Below are positions 40,185 to 48,848 of a DNA stretch of 64,000 bases, piece after piece. The position numbers were made by a program, and so were the translations under genes. The notes under the pieces are model-generated. The model worked only from the letters and a program-made list of their open reading frames with translations. It did not search any database and had not been told where the DNA came from. The first letter of the stretch is position 1; every line of letters starts with the position of its first letter. The stretch comes from JBBRYK01 sp038237665 (GTDB taxonomy: Bacteria > Actinomycetota > Thermoleophilia > Gaiellales > Gaiellaceae): assembly GCA_038237665.1 (NCBI GenBank), contig JBBRYK010000002.1, positions 1 through 64,000 on the forward strand. The letters run 5' to 3'.

Positions 40185-41222
40185 CTAGCGAACGGTTACG
40201 AGCTCCTTCGTGAAGCCCGTGAGCACCTCGACGCCGTCGTCGCGAAGGACAACGAGATCCTCGATCCGGATTCCCCCGACGCCTTCGAGATAGATGCCGG
40301 GCTCGACGGAGAAGACGTTCCCGGCCTCGAGGGTGTCGGACGACTCGGTCGAGAGACGCGGCGCCTCGTGTACGAGGAGCCCGACTCCGTGGCCCAGCCC
40401 GTGGCCGAAGTTCTCGCCGAAGCCGGCGGCCTCGATCGGCCCGCGCGCGGCCAGGTCGGCCTCGACACCGGTCAGGCCGGGCCGGATCGCGGCCAGGGCC
40501 GCCAGCTGCGCGTCGTGGCAGACCGTGTAGGCGTGCACGAGGTGTCGCGCAGGCAGGCCAGCGGCGAACGTGCGCGTGCAGTCGGAGCAGTACCCGCCGG
40601 CAACCGCACCGACGTCCACGACGACGAGATCGCCCTCGGCCACGACCCGCTCCGACGGATGGGCGTGCGGCAAGGCTCCACCGGCTCCCGTGCCGAGACC
40701 GATGTCGAAGGCGACGCCGTCGCTGCCGAGCTCGTGCAGGAACGACTGCAGCTGCCAGGCCAGATCGCGCTCGCTGCGCCCGATGAAGGGCTCCTCCGCG
40801 AGCCGGGCGATTGCCGCGGACGTGATCTCCGAGGCGCGCTTGATCGCGGCGAGCTCCTGCTCGTCCTTGACGGCGCGGAGGCGCTCGACGAGCCCGGGCC
40901 GCGGCACCAGCTCGAGCCCGCCTTTCTTCAGCGTCTCGTAGCCGGAGTAGGTGAGCGCGTCCGGCTCGAAAGCGATCCGCCCGGAGAGCTGCTCCGCCAG
41001 AGCCGTCAACAGCGCGCGCTTGGTCTCGACGAACTGGGCACCGTCGACTGCCCGTCCGGCGGCTGCATAGCGGAAATCGGCGTAGAGCTTCACGTCGTCT
41101 TCGTCGACGAGCATCGCTGCGTTCGAGCTGTCGAAGCCGGTCAGGTAGCGGACGTTCGTCCGGTCGAGGATGAGGAGCGGCTCCTCGAGCGACCGGCGAA
41201 GCGCTTCGACCCGAGCGTTCAT
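40185..41222 (-). CDS. pepP: Xaa-Pro aminopeptidase (M24 family)
   Basis: A 345-residue metallopeptidase that removes an N-terminal residue before proline. The metal ligands are visible in LVVVDVGAVAGGYCSDCTRTFAAG (two Asp), GENFGHGLGHGVGLLVHEAP (His) and NVFSVEPGIYLEG and IRIEDLVVL (Glu). The N-terminal creatinase-like domain begins LLILDRTNVRYLTGF. Start ATG 41222 overlaps the aroQ stop by 4 nt. The aroQ-pepP-efp order is common to many bacteria. Confidence 0.95.
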   Translation of the reverse strand: MNARVEALRRSLEEPLLILDRTNVRYLTGFDSSNAAMLVDEDDVKLYADFRYAAAGRAVDGAQFVETKRALLTALAEQLSGRIAFEPDALTYSGYETLKKGGLELVPRPGLVERLRAVKDEQELAAIKRASEITSAAIARLAEEPFIGRSERDLAWQLQSFLHELGSDGVAFDIGLGTGAGGALPHAHPSERVVAEGDLVVVDVGAVAGGYCSDCTRTFAAGLPARHLVHAYTVCHDAQLAALAAIRPGLTGVEADLAARGPIEAAGFGENFGHGLGHGVGLLVHEAPRLSTESSDTLEAGNVFSVEPGIYLEGVGGIRIEDLVVLRDDGVEVLTGFTKELVTVR

Positions 41223-41647
41223 ACGCCCTTGACCAGGAACTCGAGGGCTTCGCGATACCCGTCCGCCCCCTTGCCGACGAAGCGCGCGGCCACGAGGTCG
41301 GAGATTACCGAGGTCCGCCTCCACTCTTCGCGTTCGTCCACCTTGGAGAGGTGCACCTCGACGATCGGAACGCTCAGGAGCTCGAGCGCATCGCGGATCG
41401 CGTAGCTGTAGTGGGTCCACGCCGCCGGATTGACGACGAGGCCCTCAGCCCAGTCGAGCGCGTCGTGGCACCAGTCGACGTACTCGCCCTCGGCGTTGGT
41501 CTGCCGGCAGCGCACCGTGCAACCGAGCTCGGAGGCCCACGCGTAGATCTGGGTCTCCAGCTCCGAGATCGAGAGGCCTCCGTAGACGGCTGGATCGCGA
41601 CGCCCGAGCACGTTCAGATTGACGCCGTTCAGCACCTCGATCCGCAT
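41219..41647 (-). CDS. aroQ: type II 3-dehydroquinate dehydratase
   Basis: A 142-residue dodecameric type II enzyme of the shikimate pathway. EVLNGVNLNVLGRRDPAVYGG holds the catalytic Arg and Tyr; NAEGEYVDWCHDALD and VVNPAAWTHYSYAIRDAL include the usual Asn and His; and IVEVHLSKVDEREEWR follows. It sits 9 nt after aroKB and is translationally coupled to pepP. Together with aroC, aroE and aroKB it gives five consecutive shikimate steps. Confidence 0.97.
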   Translation of the reverse strand: MRIEVLNGVNLNVLGRRDPAVYGGLSISELETQIYAWASELGCTVRCRQTNAEGEYVDWCHDALDWAEGLVVNPAAWTHYSYAIRDALELLSVPIVEVHLSKVDEREEWRRTSVISDLVAARFVGKGADGYREALEFLVKGV

Positions 41648-41656
41648 CGGGCGACT

Positions 41657-43099
41657 CTAGCTCGCGATCAAATGGTTCAAAGCGCCGCGCACCTCGTCAT
41701 CGGGCAGCTCCACGCCGATGCGCGGCTTCCCGGGCGCCTCTAGCAGGATGAGCTGCGGCCGGCCGCCATCGCTCTTCTTGTCGCGGGCCAGCGCCGCCCA
41801 GGCCCGCTCTCGATCGACGCGTACGGGCGCCGGCGCCAGCACGCGCTCGACCTCGTCGGTCGGGAGCCCGGACAGCCGGAGCGCGGCAAGCAGCCCGAGA
41901 CCGACCGCTTCCCCGTGACCGAGCTCGTAGTCGGCCGCGGCCTCGAGCGCATGCGCGAACGTGTGGCCGAGATTGAGCGCCTTTCGCAGCCCGCGATCGT
42001 GTGGATCGCGAAGGCAGATCTCCGTCTTGTAGACCGCGCATCGCCGGACCTGCTCCGGCTCGGGCAGCTCCCAAAAGGGCTCACCGGCGATCAACCCCGT
42101 CTTGACGACCTCGGCGAGCCCGGCGCGCCGCTCCCGCTCGGGAAGGGTTTCCAGGAGTGCCGGGTCGACGATGGCCGCCGCCGGCCAGTGGAACGCGCCG
42201 ACGAGGTTCTTGGCCTCCGGCAGGTCAAGCGCGGTCTTGCCGCCGATTGCCGCGTCGACCTGGCCGACCAGCGTCGTCGGCACCGCGACCCAGTCGATCC
42301 CGCGCATGAACGTCGCCGCGACGAAGCCGGCCACGTCCGTCGTACAGCCGCCGCCGAGAGCGACGATCGTCCCCTTGCGATCGAGGCGCAGCTCGCGCCA
42401 GAGCCGCTCGGCGACAGGGAGTGTCTTGGCGCCCTCCCCTCGCGGAACCTCGTGGGTCGAAACGAGCCGATCGCCGAGCGCAAGCTGTGCGGCGGGGCCG
42501 TGGATGCCCGCGACATGCGAGTCTGAGACGAGCGCGACGGGGCCGGCGCCGGGCACGAGCTCGCCGAGCCGCTCGAGCACGCCTGCCTCGACGTGCACGC
42601 CGCCGGCGGCGAGCACCACATCGTCGGCGTCGCGGGCGACCCGCTGGGCCACTTCGCGGTAGAACGGCTGGCGCAGCTCGAAGCGAGCGCGAAACTCGGC
42701 CTCGTCCTTCGCAAGCGGCCGGCCCGTATCTCGGGCGCGCTCCCAGGCGGTCTCCAGGTCGACCTCCAGCAACACGGTCATGGTCGACCGGAGCGCCTCG
42801 CGAACCTCAGCCGTTTCCACGGCTCCACCGCCGACCGCCAGGACGATCGGCTCGCGCCGAGCGAGCTGCGGCCAGAGCGCCGCAGCTTCGAGCTCGCGGA
42901 ATCTCTCCTCGCCGGCCTGCTCGAAGAAGTCGCTGAGAGGACCGATATCGAGCTCGGAATCGAGGTCGACGAATTCGCGACCCAGGCGGCGGGCGACCTG
43001 CCGTCCGACCGTCGTCTTCCCGGCGCCCATGAACCCCGCCAGGACGAGGTGTCTGTCTAGCGCGTGAGCCAACCGATCCGCTCGAGATAGGCGCGCCAT
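41657..43099 (-). CDS. aroKB: bifunctional shikimate kinase / 3-dehydroquinate synthase
   Basis: A 480-residue fusion. Residues 15-165 are shikimate kinase: Walker A FMGAGKTTVGRQVARRLG, FVDLDSELD and LAVGGGAVE. Residues 175-480 are dehydroquinate synthase: GGGCTTDVAGFVAATFMRGI, VPTTLVGQVDAAIGGKTALDLPEAKN, KALNLGHTFAHALEAA and GHGEAVGLGL. The ATG at 43099 overlaps aroC by 43 nt; a TTG at 43072 would reduce this to 16 nt and still keep the P-loop. Such fusions are known in some bacteria, including thermophiles. Confidence 0.96.
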   Translation of the reverse strand: MARLSRADRLAHALDRHLVLAGFMGAGKTTVGRQVARRLGREFVDLDSELDIGPLSDFFEQAGEERFRELEAAALWPQLARREPIVLAVGGGAVETAEVREALRSTMTVLLEVDLETAWERARDTGRPLAKDEAEFRARFELRQPFYREVAQRVARDADDVVLAAGGVHVEAGVLERLGELVPGAGPVALVSDSHVAGIHGPAAQLALGDRLVSTHEVPRGEGAKTLPVAERLWRELRLDRKGTIVALGGGCTTDVAGFVAATFMRGIDWVAVPTTLVGQVDAAIGGKTALDLPEAKNLVGAFHWPAAAIVDPALLETLPERERRAGLAEVVKTGLIAGEPFWELPEPEQVRRCAVYKTEICLRDPHDRGLRKALNLGHTFAHALEAAADYELGHGEAVGLGLLAALRLSGLPTDEVERVLAPAPVRVDRERAWAALARDKKSDGGRPQLILLEAPGKPRIGVELPDDEVRGALNHLIAS

Positions 43100-44130
43100 G
43101 CCCCGACGAAGTCGCCGAGCGCGTCTCCGCCGAACTTCTCGCGCGCGGCGCGCGCGAGCTCGAACGCGACCGCCGCCTCGGCGACGACGGAAAGCGCCTC
43201 GACCGCCGCGGTGTCGCTTCGCTCCACGAGCGCCTCGCCCGCCTCGCCCGTCTGCAGGTCGACCGACCGCAGCGGACGCATCAGCGTGGGTAGCGGCTTC
43301 ATCGCCGCTCGGACGACGATCTCCTCGCCGTTCGAGACCCCGGCCTCGATCCCGCCGGCATGGTTCGTCTCCCTTTTGAGCCCCGGGAGGATCTCGTCGT
43401 GCGCCTCCGACCCGCGCCTTGACGCGAGCGCGAAGCCGTCGCCGATCTCGACGCCCTTGACCGCCTGGATCCCCATCAGGGCCGCGGCGAGACGTGCGTC
43501 GAGCCGCTCGTCCTTTGTCGCGTAGGAGCCGAGCCCTGGAGCGACACCGCGCGCCCGAACCTCGACCAGGCCGCCGATCGTGTCCCGGTCTGCCCGCGCG
43601 GCGTCGACGCGCGCCGGCAGCTCGTCCAGGCCGAGCACCGTACCCTCGACCGCTACCTCGATCGCCGCGAGCAGCGCCTTGCAGACGGCTCCCGCTGCCA
43701 CGGCGACCGCGGTCTGCCGCGCGCTCGCGCGCTCGAGCGCATCCCGCACGTCGGAGTGCCCGAACTTGAGCGCCCCGGCCAGGTCGGCGTGGCCCGGCCG
43801 CGGCAGCGTGACCGGCTTCGTGCCCTTGCCCTCCGCCTCGCCCTCCGGTGGCCAGGGGCTCATCCCCCAGGCCCAGTTCGCGTGGTCGCGATTGCGAACG
43901 ACCAGGGCGAGCGGCGTGCCCAGCGTCCGCCCGTGCCGGAGGCCGGCGAGCACCTCGACCCGGTCGTGCTCGAGCTGTTGCCTCGGGCTCCGGCCGTACC
44001 CCTGCTGCCGCCGGCGGAGATCGGCGTCGACGGCCTCTCGGTCCACGACCAGGCCGGCGGGCAGCCCGGTCAGGATCCCGACCAGCGCCGGCCCGTGCGA
44101 CTCGCCTGCCGTCGTCAACGTGAGTGCCAT
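43057..44130 (-). CDS. aroC: chorismate synthase
   Basis: A 357-residue FMN-dependent enzyme that makes chorismate from EPSP. LTLTTAGESHGPALVGILTGLPAGL is the first signature, RRRQQGYGRSPRQQLEHDRVEVLAGL the second, and later RPGHADLAGALKFGHSDVRDALERASAR the third, with the flavin-site His residues present. Full length. The gene for EPSP synthase (aroA) is not in the window. It is 75 nt downstream of aroE. Confidence 0.98.
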   Translation of the reverse strand: MALTLTTAGESHGPALVGILTGLPAGLVVDREAVDADLRRRQQGYGRSPRQQLEHDRVEVLAGLRHGRTLGTPLALVVRNRDHANWAWGMSPWPPEGEAEGKGTKPVTLPRPGHADLAGALKFGHSDVRDALERASARQTAVAVAAGAVCKALLAAIEVAVEGTVLGLDELPARVDAARADRDTIGGLVEVRARGVAPGLGSYATKDERLDARLAAALMGIQAVKGVEIGDGFALASRRGSEAHDEILPGLKRETNHAGGIEAGVSNGEEIVVRAAMKPLPTLMRPLRSVDLQTGEAGEALVERSDTAAVEALSVVAEAAVAFELARAAREKFGGDALGDFVGAWRAYLERIGWLTR

Positions 44131-44205
44131 CGGGCAAGCGTAACTCCGGCCGCAGACCCGCCCCGAAACGCCGAGGAGGTCGCGAAACGCCGAACCGCGC
44201 CGAAC

Positions 44206-44910
44206 CTAGAGGACCGGACGGATCGCGCGCCGCATGACCTCGACCGGCGCGGGAATGCCCGTCCAGCGCTCGAAAGACGCGGCTCCCTGTCGCACGAGCG
44301 CCTCGTACCCGTCGACGACGACCCGGCAGCCGGCGGCACGCGCCGCCGCGACGAGCGCCGTCGGCTTCCCGTCGGCCCGATAGGCCAGATCGACCACCCA
44401 CTGCTGCGTGTGCGGTTCGACGAGCAGCTCTTCCGTGACCGGCGTCGCATTCACGATCACGTCCGCCTCGGACGCGTCGGGCGGCCAGGCGCCCCGGCGC
44501 GAGAACATCCGCACGTCCCCGTCGAAGGCGGGCCGCAGAGCCTCGGCGGCTCCCCCGGCCCCGATCAGGCAGACGCGCTCGTTTCCGATCCCGGCGACGA
44601 TCTCGCGATCGGTGTTGAAGCCGAGAATGCGTCCGCCGTCGAAGACGAGCGTGTTGACGGAATGCGAATCGGCCTCGTCGCAGAGCCTCGCGACCGCCAG
44701 CTTGTGGGGAATGGTCACGTTCGCGCCGACGAAGCCGAGCGCGACGAGTCCGCGCACCGCGGTCTCGAGATCTTCGGCCGCAACCCGGAGCGGCACGTAG
44801 GCCCAGTCGAGGCCGCGTGCGGCAAAGGCCGCGTTCTGCATCCGAGGCGAGAGCGAGCCTGCCACCGGGTCGCCGACCAGGCCCACCAGCCGGGTCGTCC
44901 CACCGATCAC
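44206..44910 (-). CDS. aroE: shikimate dehydrogenase
   Basis: A 234-residue NADP-dependent reductase. GDPVAGSLSPRMQNAAF binds shikimate, GANVTIPHKLAV holds the catalytic Lys, and GRILGFNTDRE the Asp. The Rossmann motif reads GNERVCLIGAGGAAEAL. It is shorter than the usual 270 residues because of a trimmed cofactor domain, but keeps the substrate residues. It overlaps mltG by 4 nt. Confidence 0.95.
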   Translation of the reverse strand: MIGGTTRLVGLVGDPVAGSLSPRMQNAAFAARGLDWAYVPLRVAAEDLETAVRGLVALGFVGANVTIPHKLAVARLCDEADSHSVNTLVFDGGRILGFNTDREIVAGIGNERVCLIGAGGAAEALRPAFDGDVRMFSRRGAWPPDASEADVIVNATPVTEELLVEPHTQQWVVDLAYRADGKPTALVAAARAAGCRVVVDGYEALVRQGAASFERWTGIPAPVEVMRRAIRPVL

Positions 44911-45839
44911 GATGTGGGGTAGCCGTGCGCCTTCAGATAGGCGATGAACTGGTCGTAGCTCGCCGTGAAGAAGTGATGCACCTTGTCCGGCTTGCGCACG
45001 AAGTAGAGGTAGTCGACCTTGGCCGGGTGCGCCGCCGCCTGCAGGGACGCCAGCCCCGGGTTGCTGATCGGTGTCGGCGGAAGCCCCTGGTGGATGCGGG
45101 TGTTGTACGGCGTCGGATTCCGAAGCTGCGACTTCGTCAGCGACTTCGTCGGGGGCACGCCGAGGGCGTACCGGATCGTTGCGTCGATGCCCAGCGGCAT
45201 GCGGGCCCGGAGCCGGTTGTAGATGACGGCGGCCACCTTCTCGCGCTCCTCGGGCGCGAGGACCTCGGCCTCGACCATCGACGCGATGTTGATCACGTCG
45301 TACGGCGTCAGGTTCTTGGAGCGCGAGTACTTGAGGTTCACCTTCCGCCAGTTGCGCTTGAACGCCTTGATCTGGTCGGCGACGAGCTTCTTCGACGTCG
45401 TCGTCGGCAGGAACTCGTACGTCGCCGGGAAGAGAAAGCCCTCCAGCTGGCGCCGCTTGTGATCGCCGTTGTACTTCGCGGGCAGAAGTGACGACTCGGT
45501 CGCATTCAGGTACCCGTCAGCGGACAGCCGCGGGCGCACGTGCTTCTTGCGCGCCGCGATCGCGTTCACCGCGGTGATCCGCTCACCCATCTGCTTACGC
45601 GTGAAGCCCTCCGGGAAGACGATCTTGAGCACGACGAGTCCGGTCGGAGCGACCTTCTTCTTCGCCGATCCGTTGACGTGGTGGATGCCGACCAGAACGA
45701 GCCAGACGCCGCCGACGATCCCGCCCGCGAGCAGCGCGAGCGCGAGCATCCGCCGCACCATGATCGTCGTCCGCGACGCCCGCGGCCGACCCCGCACAGG
45801 TGCGCGCGGAGCGCTCAGCCGGCCCGGGCGCTCGACCAC
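44907..45839 (-). CDS. mltG: endolytic murein transglycosylase MltG
   Basis: About 310 residues: a basic N-terminal tail, one membrane anchor (MLALALLAGGIVGGVWLVLVG) and a YceG domain. INIASMVEAEVLAPEEREKVAAVIYNRL carries the catalytic Glu, and MPLGIDATIRYAL, YNTRIHQGLPPTPISNPGLASLQAAAHP are diagnostic. MltG cuts nascent glycan strands. The start could be GTG 45839, which overlaps ruvX by 25 nt, or the ATG at 45761 just before the anchor. Confidence 0.95.
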   Translation of the reverse strand: MVERPGRLSAPRAPVRGRPRASRTTIMVRRMLALALLAGGIVGGVWLVLVGIHHVNGSAKKKVAPTGLVVLKIVFPEGFTRKQMGERITAVNAIAARKKHVRPRLSADGYLNATESSLLPAKYNGDHKRRQLEGFLFPATYEFLPTTTSKKLVADQIKAFKRNWRKVNLKYSRSKNLTPYDVINIASMVEAEVLAPEEREKVAAVIYNRLRARMPLGIDATIRYALGVPPTKSLTKSQLRNPTPYNTRIHQGLPPTPISNPGLASLQAAAHPAKVDYLYFVRKPDKVHHFFTASYDQFIAYLKAHGYPTS

Positions 45840-46207
45840 GCCAGGTAGCTCTCCAGCAAATGGGCCGCCGCGCGTGCATCCTCCGGCGCGTCCCCACCCC
45901 CGGCCGCAAGCCTCGTCGTGAACCGCTCGTCGAAGCTCTCGACCGGAACCTGCACGCACGCACGAAGCGCGTCGACGAAGAACTCCGTCTCGCGTGCCTG
46001 CTCACCCCGTTTGCCGCGCAGCGTCAGCGGAAGGCCGACCACGACGACATCGGCGCGCTCGTTCTCGATCAGGCTCACCAGACGTTCGAGCCCGCGAGGC
46101 TCGGCCGCCCGCTCGACCACGCCGAGCGGACGCGCCAGGGTCCCGGTCGGATCGGAGACGGCCACGCCCGTGCGGGCACGACCGAAGTCCAGGGCAACGA
46201 CCTTCAC
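45815..46207 (-). CDS. ruvX: YqgF/RuvX family RNase H-like nuclease
   Basis: A 130-residue RNase H-fold protein: VVALDFGRARTGVAVSDPTGTLARPLGVV gives the first Asp; VVVGLPLTLRGKRGEQARETEFFVDAL the middle region; and VESFDERFTTRLA the later Asp and Glu. It is linked with pre-16S rRNA 5'-end processing and with Holliday junction resolution in different bacteria. It overlaps alaS by 4 nt, the universal alaS-yqgF-mltG actinobacterial order. Confidence 0.95.
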   Translation of the reverse strand: MKVVALDFGRARTGVAVSDPTGTLARPLGVVERAAEPRGLERLVSLIENERADVVVVGLPLTLRGKRGEQARETEFFVDALRACVQVPVESFDERFTTRLAAGGGDAPEDARAAAHLLESYLAWSSARAG

Positions 46208-48726
46208 GCCAGTTTCTCCCGCAGCAGCGATTCCGCAGCCGCAAGAGCATCGGGGAGCCGTTCGGGGTCCTTGCCCCCGGCGCGGGCCATCGTCGGCCGA
46301 CCACCTCCGCCACCGCCGACGAGAGCAGCGGCGGCCTTGACGACGTCGACGGCGCTCACCCGCTCGGCCACGGCCGGGTCGAAATTCGCGACCAGGTGGA
46401 CGGTGCCGTTCTCGCGGGAGCCGAGCACCACCGCGGCCGGCGCGTTCCGCTGCTTGAAGCGATCGGACAGATCGAGCAACCCTTCGGCGTCGAGGCCTTC
46501 GACCGACTGGGCGATCACGTTCACGCCGCCCACCACCTTCACCTCCGCCTCAACGGATTCCTCCTCGCGGGTGGCAGCCGGCTTTGCCCGAGCCTCTTTG
46601 CGCAGCCGCTCGATTTCGGCCCGCAGCTCGTTCAGCTCGTGCGCCTTCCCCGAGAGCGCGGCGAAGGCTTCGCCCGAGCTGAGCGCCTCGATCCGGCGCA
46701 CCCCCGAGCCGACCGAGCCCTCGCTGTCGATCACGAACGGCCCGATCTCCGCGGTCGAGCGAACGTGCGTCCCGCCGCAGAGCTCACGCGAGTAGTCGTC
46801 GACCTCCAGCAGCCGGACGATGTCGCCGTACTTTTCGCCGAAGAGCATCATCGCGCCCAGCTTCCGCGCCTCGTCGATCGGCACGATCAGCGCGCGAACG
46901 GGCAGGTTCTCGAAGATCTTCTCGTTCACGCGGCGCTCCACCTCCGCCCGCTGCTCGGGCGTGAGCGCAGCGCCATGGGTGAAGTCGAAGCGAAGCTTGT
47001 CCGGGCGCACCGCCGACCCCGCCTGCCGGACGTGCTCGCCCAGCACCTCGCGGAGCGCCTGGTGAAGGAGGTGAGTGGCCGTATGGTTGGCCATGGTCGG
47101 GAAGCGCACGCTCCAGGGCACGACGGCGCGCACTCGATCCCCGACCGCGAACCCATCACCGTGGAAGACGAGCTCCTGGTCGTCTCCCACCCGGATCGCC
47201 TCGACCAGCTCGGCACGGGCGCCTGACTCCTCGTTCTCGATGTACCCCTCATCCGAGACCTGGCCGCCGCCTTCCGGGTAGAAGGGCGACTCGTGAAGCC
47301 TCGCGCGGAACCGGCCGTCCTCCTCGGGCTGGAGCGCGGAGATCGCCGTCAGCACATCCGTCTTCTCGTAGCCGACGAACTCGGTCTTCGGAGCGTCGGC
47401 GAGCCGCGGGCCGGCATCGACCGAGCTTCCCCGCCGCGACCGTTCCCGCTGCTCCGCCATCAGGCGGTCGAAATCGTCCTCGTCCACGGCGAGCCCGCGC
47501 TCGAGGGCGAGCTCGCGCGTGAGCTCGAGCGGGAAGCCGTACGTGTCGTGCAGCTTGAACGCCTCCTCGCCCGAGATCCCGTCGCCGGTCGCGACCTCCT
47601 CGAAGAGCTTCAGCCCGCGCTCGAGTGTCTCGGAGAAGCGTTCCTCCTCGGCTCTCAGCAGGTCCTGTACGACCTTCCGGTTCTGCTCGAGCTCGGGGTA
47701 CCAGGGCGCCATCTGCTCGATCACGACGTCGCTGATCCGCCAGAGCTCGTTCAGCCCGATCGAGCGCGCCTGCTGAACCGCCCGCCGGATGATCCGGCGC
47801 AGGACGTAGCCGCGGCCCTCGTTCGAAGGCGTGACGCCGTCCGCGGTGATGAAGGTCATCCCACGGCCGTGGTCGGCGAGGATCCGGTGCGCCTTCGTAG
47901 CGTGCTCGGAGGCGCCGTAGGCGACGCCGCTCTCGGCCGCGATCCAGTTCATGATCGCCTGGTAGCCGTCGGTCTCGTAGACCGAGATCACGCCCTGCTG
48001 GACCGCCGCCGTCCGCTCCAGCCCCATGCCGGTGTCGACGTTTTGCTGCGGCAAGGGCGTCAGCGAGCCGTCCTCGCGGAGCTCAAACTCCATGAAGACG
48101 AGGTTCCAGAACTCCAGGAAGCGCTCGCATTCGCAGCCGGGGCCGCACTCCGGCCGGCCGCAGCCGAGGCCAGGGCCGCGGTCGTAGTACATCTCGGTAT
48201 CGGGGCCGCACGGGCCCGGGCCGCCGACCGACCAGAAGTTGTGCGCCCGACCGAGGCGCCGGATCCGCTCGGGCCGGACCCCGACGCGCTCCCAGTGCGC
48301 GGCCGCGACCTCGTCCTCGCCCAGCCCGAGCTGGGGGTCGCCCGCGAAGACCGTCACCCAGAAGTTCTCCAGGTCGATGTGGAGGTGCTCGTTCACGAGC
48401 TCCCAGGCCAGGTCGATCGCGCCTTCCTTGAAGTAGTCGCCGAACGAGAAGTTGCCGAGCATCTCGAAGAAGGTCAGGTGGTGGCCGTCGAGGCCGACCT
48501 CGTCGATGTCCGGTGTGCGGAAGCACTTCTGGACAGTGGTCAGCCGCGGCGCGGGCGGCTTCTGCCGGCCGAGGAAGAACGGCATCAAGGGTTGCATCCC
48601 GGCGCTCGTCAGGAGCGTGGAGGTGTCCTCGGGCGGCGGGACGAGCGAACCGGAGGGGTGGCGCTTATGACCCTTCGACTCGAAGAAGGAGAGAAAGCCC
48701 TCGCGAATCTCGGCCGTGGTGCGCAC
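46204..48726 (-). CDS. alaS: alanyl-tRNA synthetase
   Basis: An 840-residue class II enzyme. The catalytic core begins TAEIREGFLSFFESKGHKRHPSGSLVP; RTPDIDEVGLDGHHLTFFEMLGNFSFGDYFK is the motif 1-2 region; the editing domain has NHTATHLLHQALREVLG and CGGTHVRSTAEIG with the zinc-binding HxxxH and C...H; and a C-Ala domain with DHHA1-type GGGGGGRPTMARAGG ends it. Start is GTG 48726; the longer frame upstream crosses the hairpin at 48785-48827 and lacks family similarity. Confidence 0.98.
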   Translation of the reverse strand: MRTTAEIREGFLSFFESKGHKRHPSGSLVPPPEDTSTLLTSAGMQPLMPFFLGRQKPPAPRLTTVQKCFRTPDIDEVGLDGHHLTFFEMLGNFSFGDYFKEGAIDLAWELVNEHLHIDLENFWVTVFAGDPQLGLGEDEVAAAHWERVGVRPERIRRLGRAHNFWSVGGPGPCGPDTEMYYDRGPGLGCGRPECGPGCECERFLEFWNLVFMEFELREDGSLTPLPQQNVDTGMGLERTAAVQQGVISVYETDGYQAIMNWIAAESGVAYGASEHATKAHRILADHGRGMTFITADGVTPSNEGRGYVLRRIIRRAVQQARSIGLNELWRISDVVIEQMAPWYPELEQNRKVVQDLLRAEEERFSETLERGLKLFEEVATGDGISGEEAFKLHDTYGFPLELTRELALERGLAVDEDDFDRLMAEQRERSRRGSSVDAGPRLADAPKTEFVGYEKTDVLTAISALQPEEDGRFRARLHESPFYPEGGGQVSDEGYIENEESGARAELVEAIRVGDDQELVFHGDGFAVGDRVRAVVPWSVRFPTMANHTATHLLHQALREVLGEHVRQAGSAVRPDKLRFDFTHGAALTPEQRAEVERRVNEKIFENLPVRALIVPIDEARKLGAMMLFGEKYGDIVRLLEVDDYSRELCGGTHVRSTAEIGPFVIDSEGSVGSGVRRIEALSSGEAFAALSGKAHELNELRAEIERLRKEARAKPAATREEESVEAEVKVVGGVNVIAQSVEGLDAEGLLDLSDRFKQRNAPAAVVLGSRENGTVHLVANFDPAVAERVSAVDVVKAAAALVGGGGGGRPTMARAGGKDPERLPDALAAAESLLREKLA

Positions 48727-48784
48727 GGCAAACAGTGTAGGGACGGCCGGTGACCGGTCGCCGCGATCCTTGGGGCGCCAAATT

Positions 48785-48827
48785 TGACACTCTCGCAACG
48801 GGGTCAGACCCCGTTACGAGAGTGTCA
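48785..48827. repeat. 43-nt near-perfect palindrome between the sigma factor gene and alaS
   Basis: The left half TGACACTCTCG (48785-48795), C, AACGGGGTC (48797-48805) pairs with GACCCCGTT (48807-48815), A, CGAGAGTGTCA (48817-48827) around a single centre A at 48806: 20 of 21 pairs. The core GGGGTCAGACCCC is a motif known from repetitive extragenic palindromes. It stands 22 nt after the sigma factor stop and may end that transcript, but only AAATTT follows on that strand. The 122-nt gap holds nothing else clear. Confidence 0.7.
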
Positions 48828-48848
48828 CGGAAGCTGCGCGAGAGGCGC

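Noticed and set aside
38973..41405. 810-codon plus-strand frame
   Set aside because: Antisense to the 2H phosphoesterase, efp and pepP, all clearly real on the minus strand.
44131..44205. Short direct repeat CGAAACGCCGA between aroE and aroC
   Set aside because: Only two copies close together in a 75-nt gap, with no symmetry or conserved context; likely chance or slippage.
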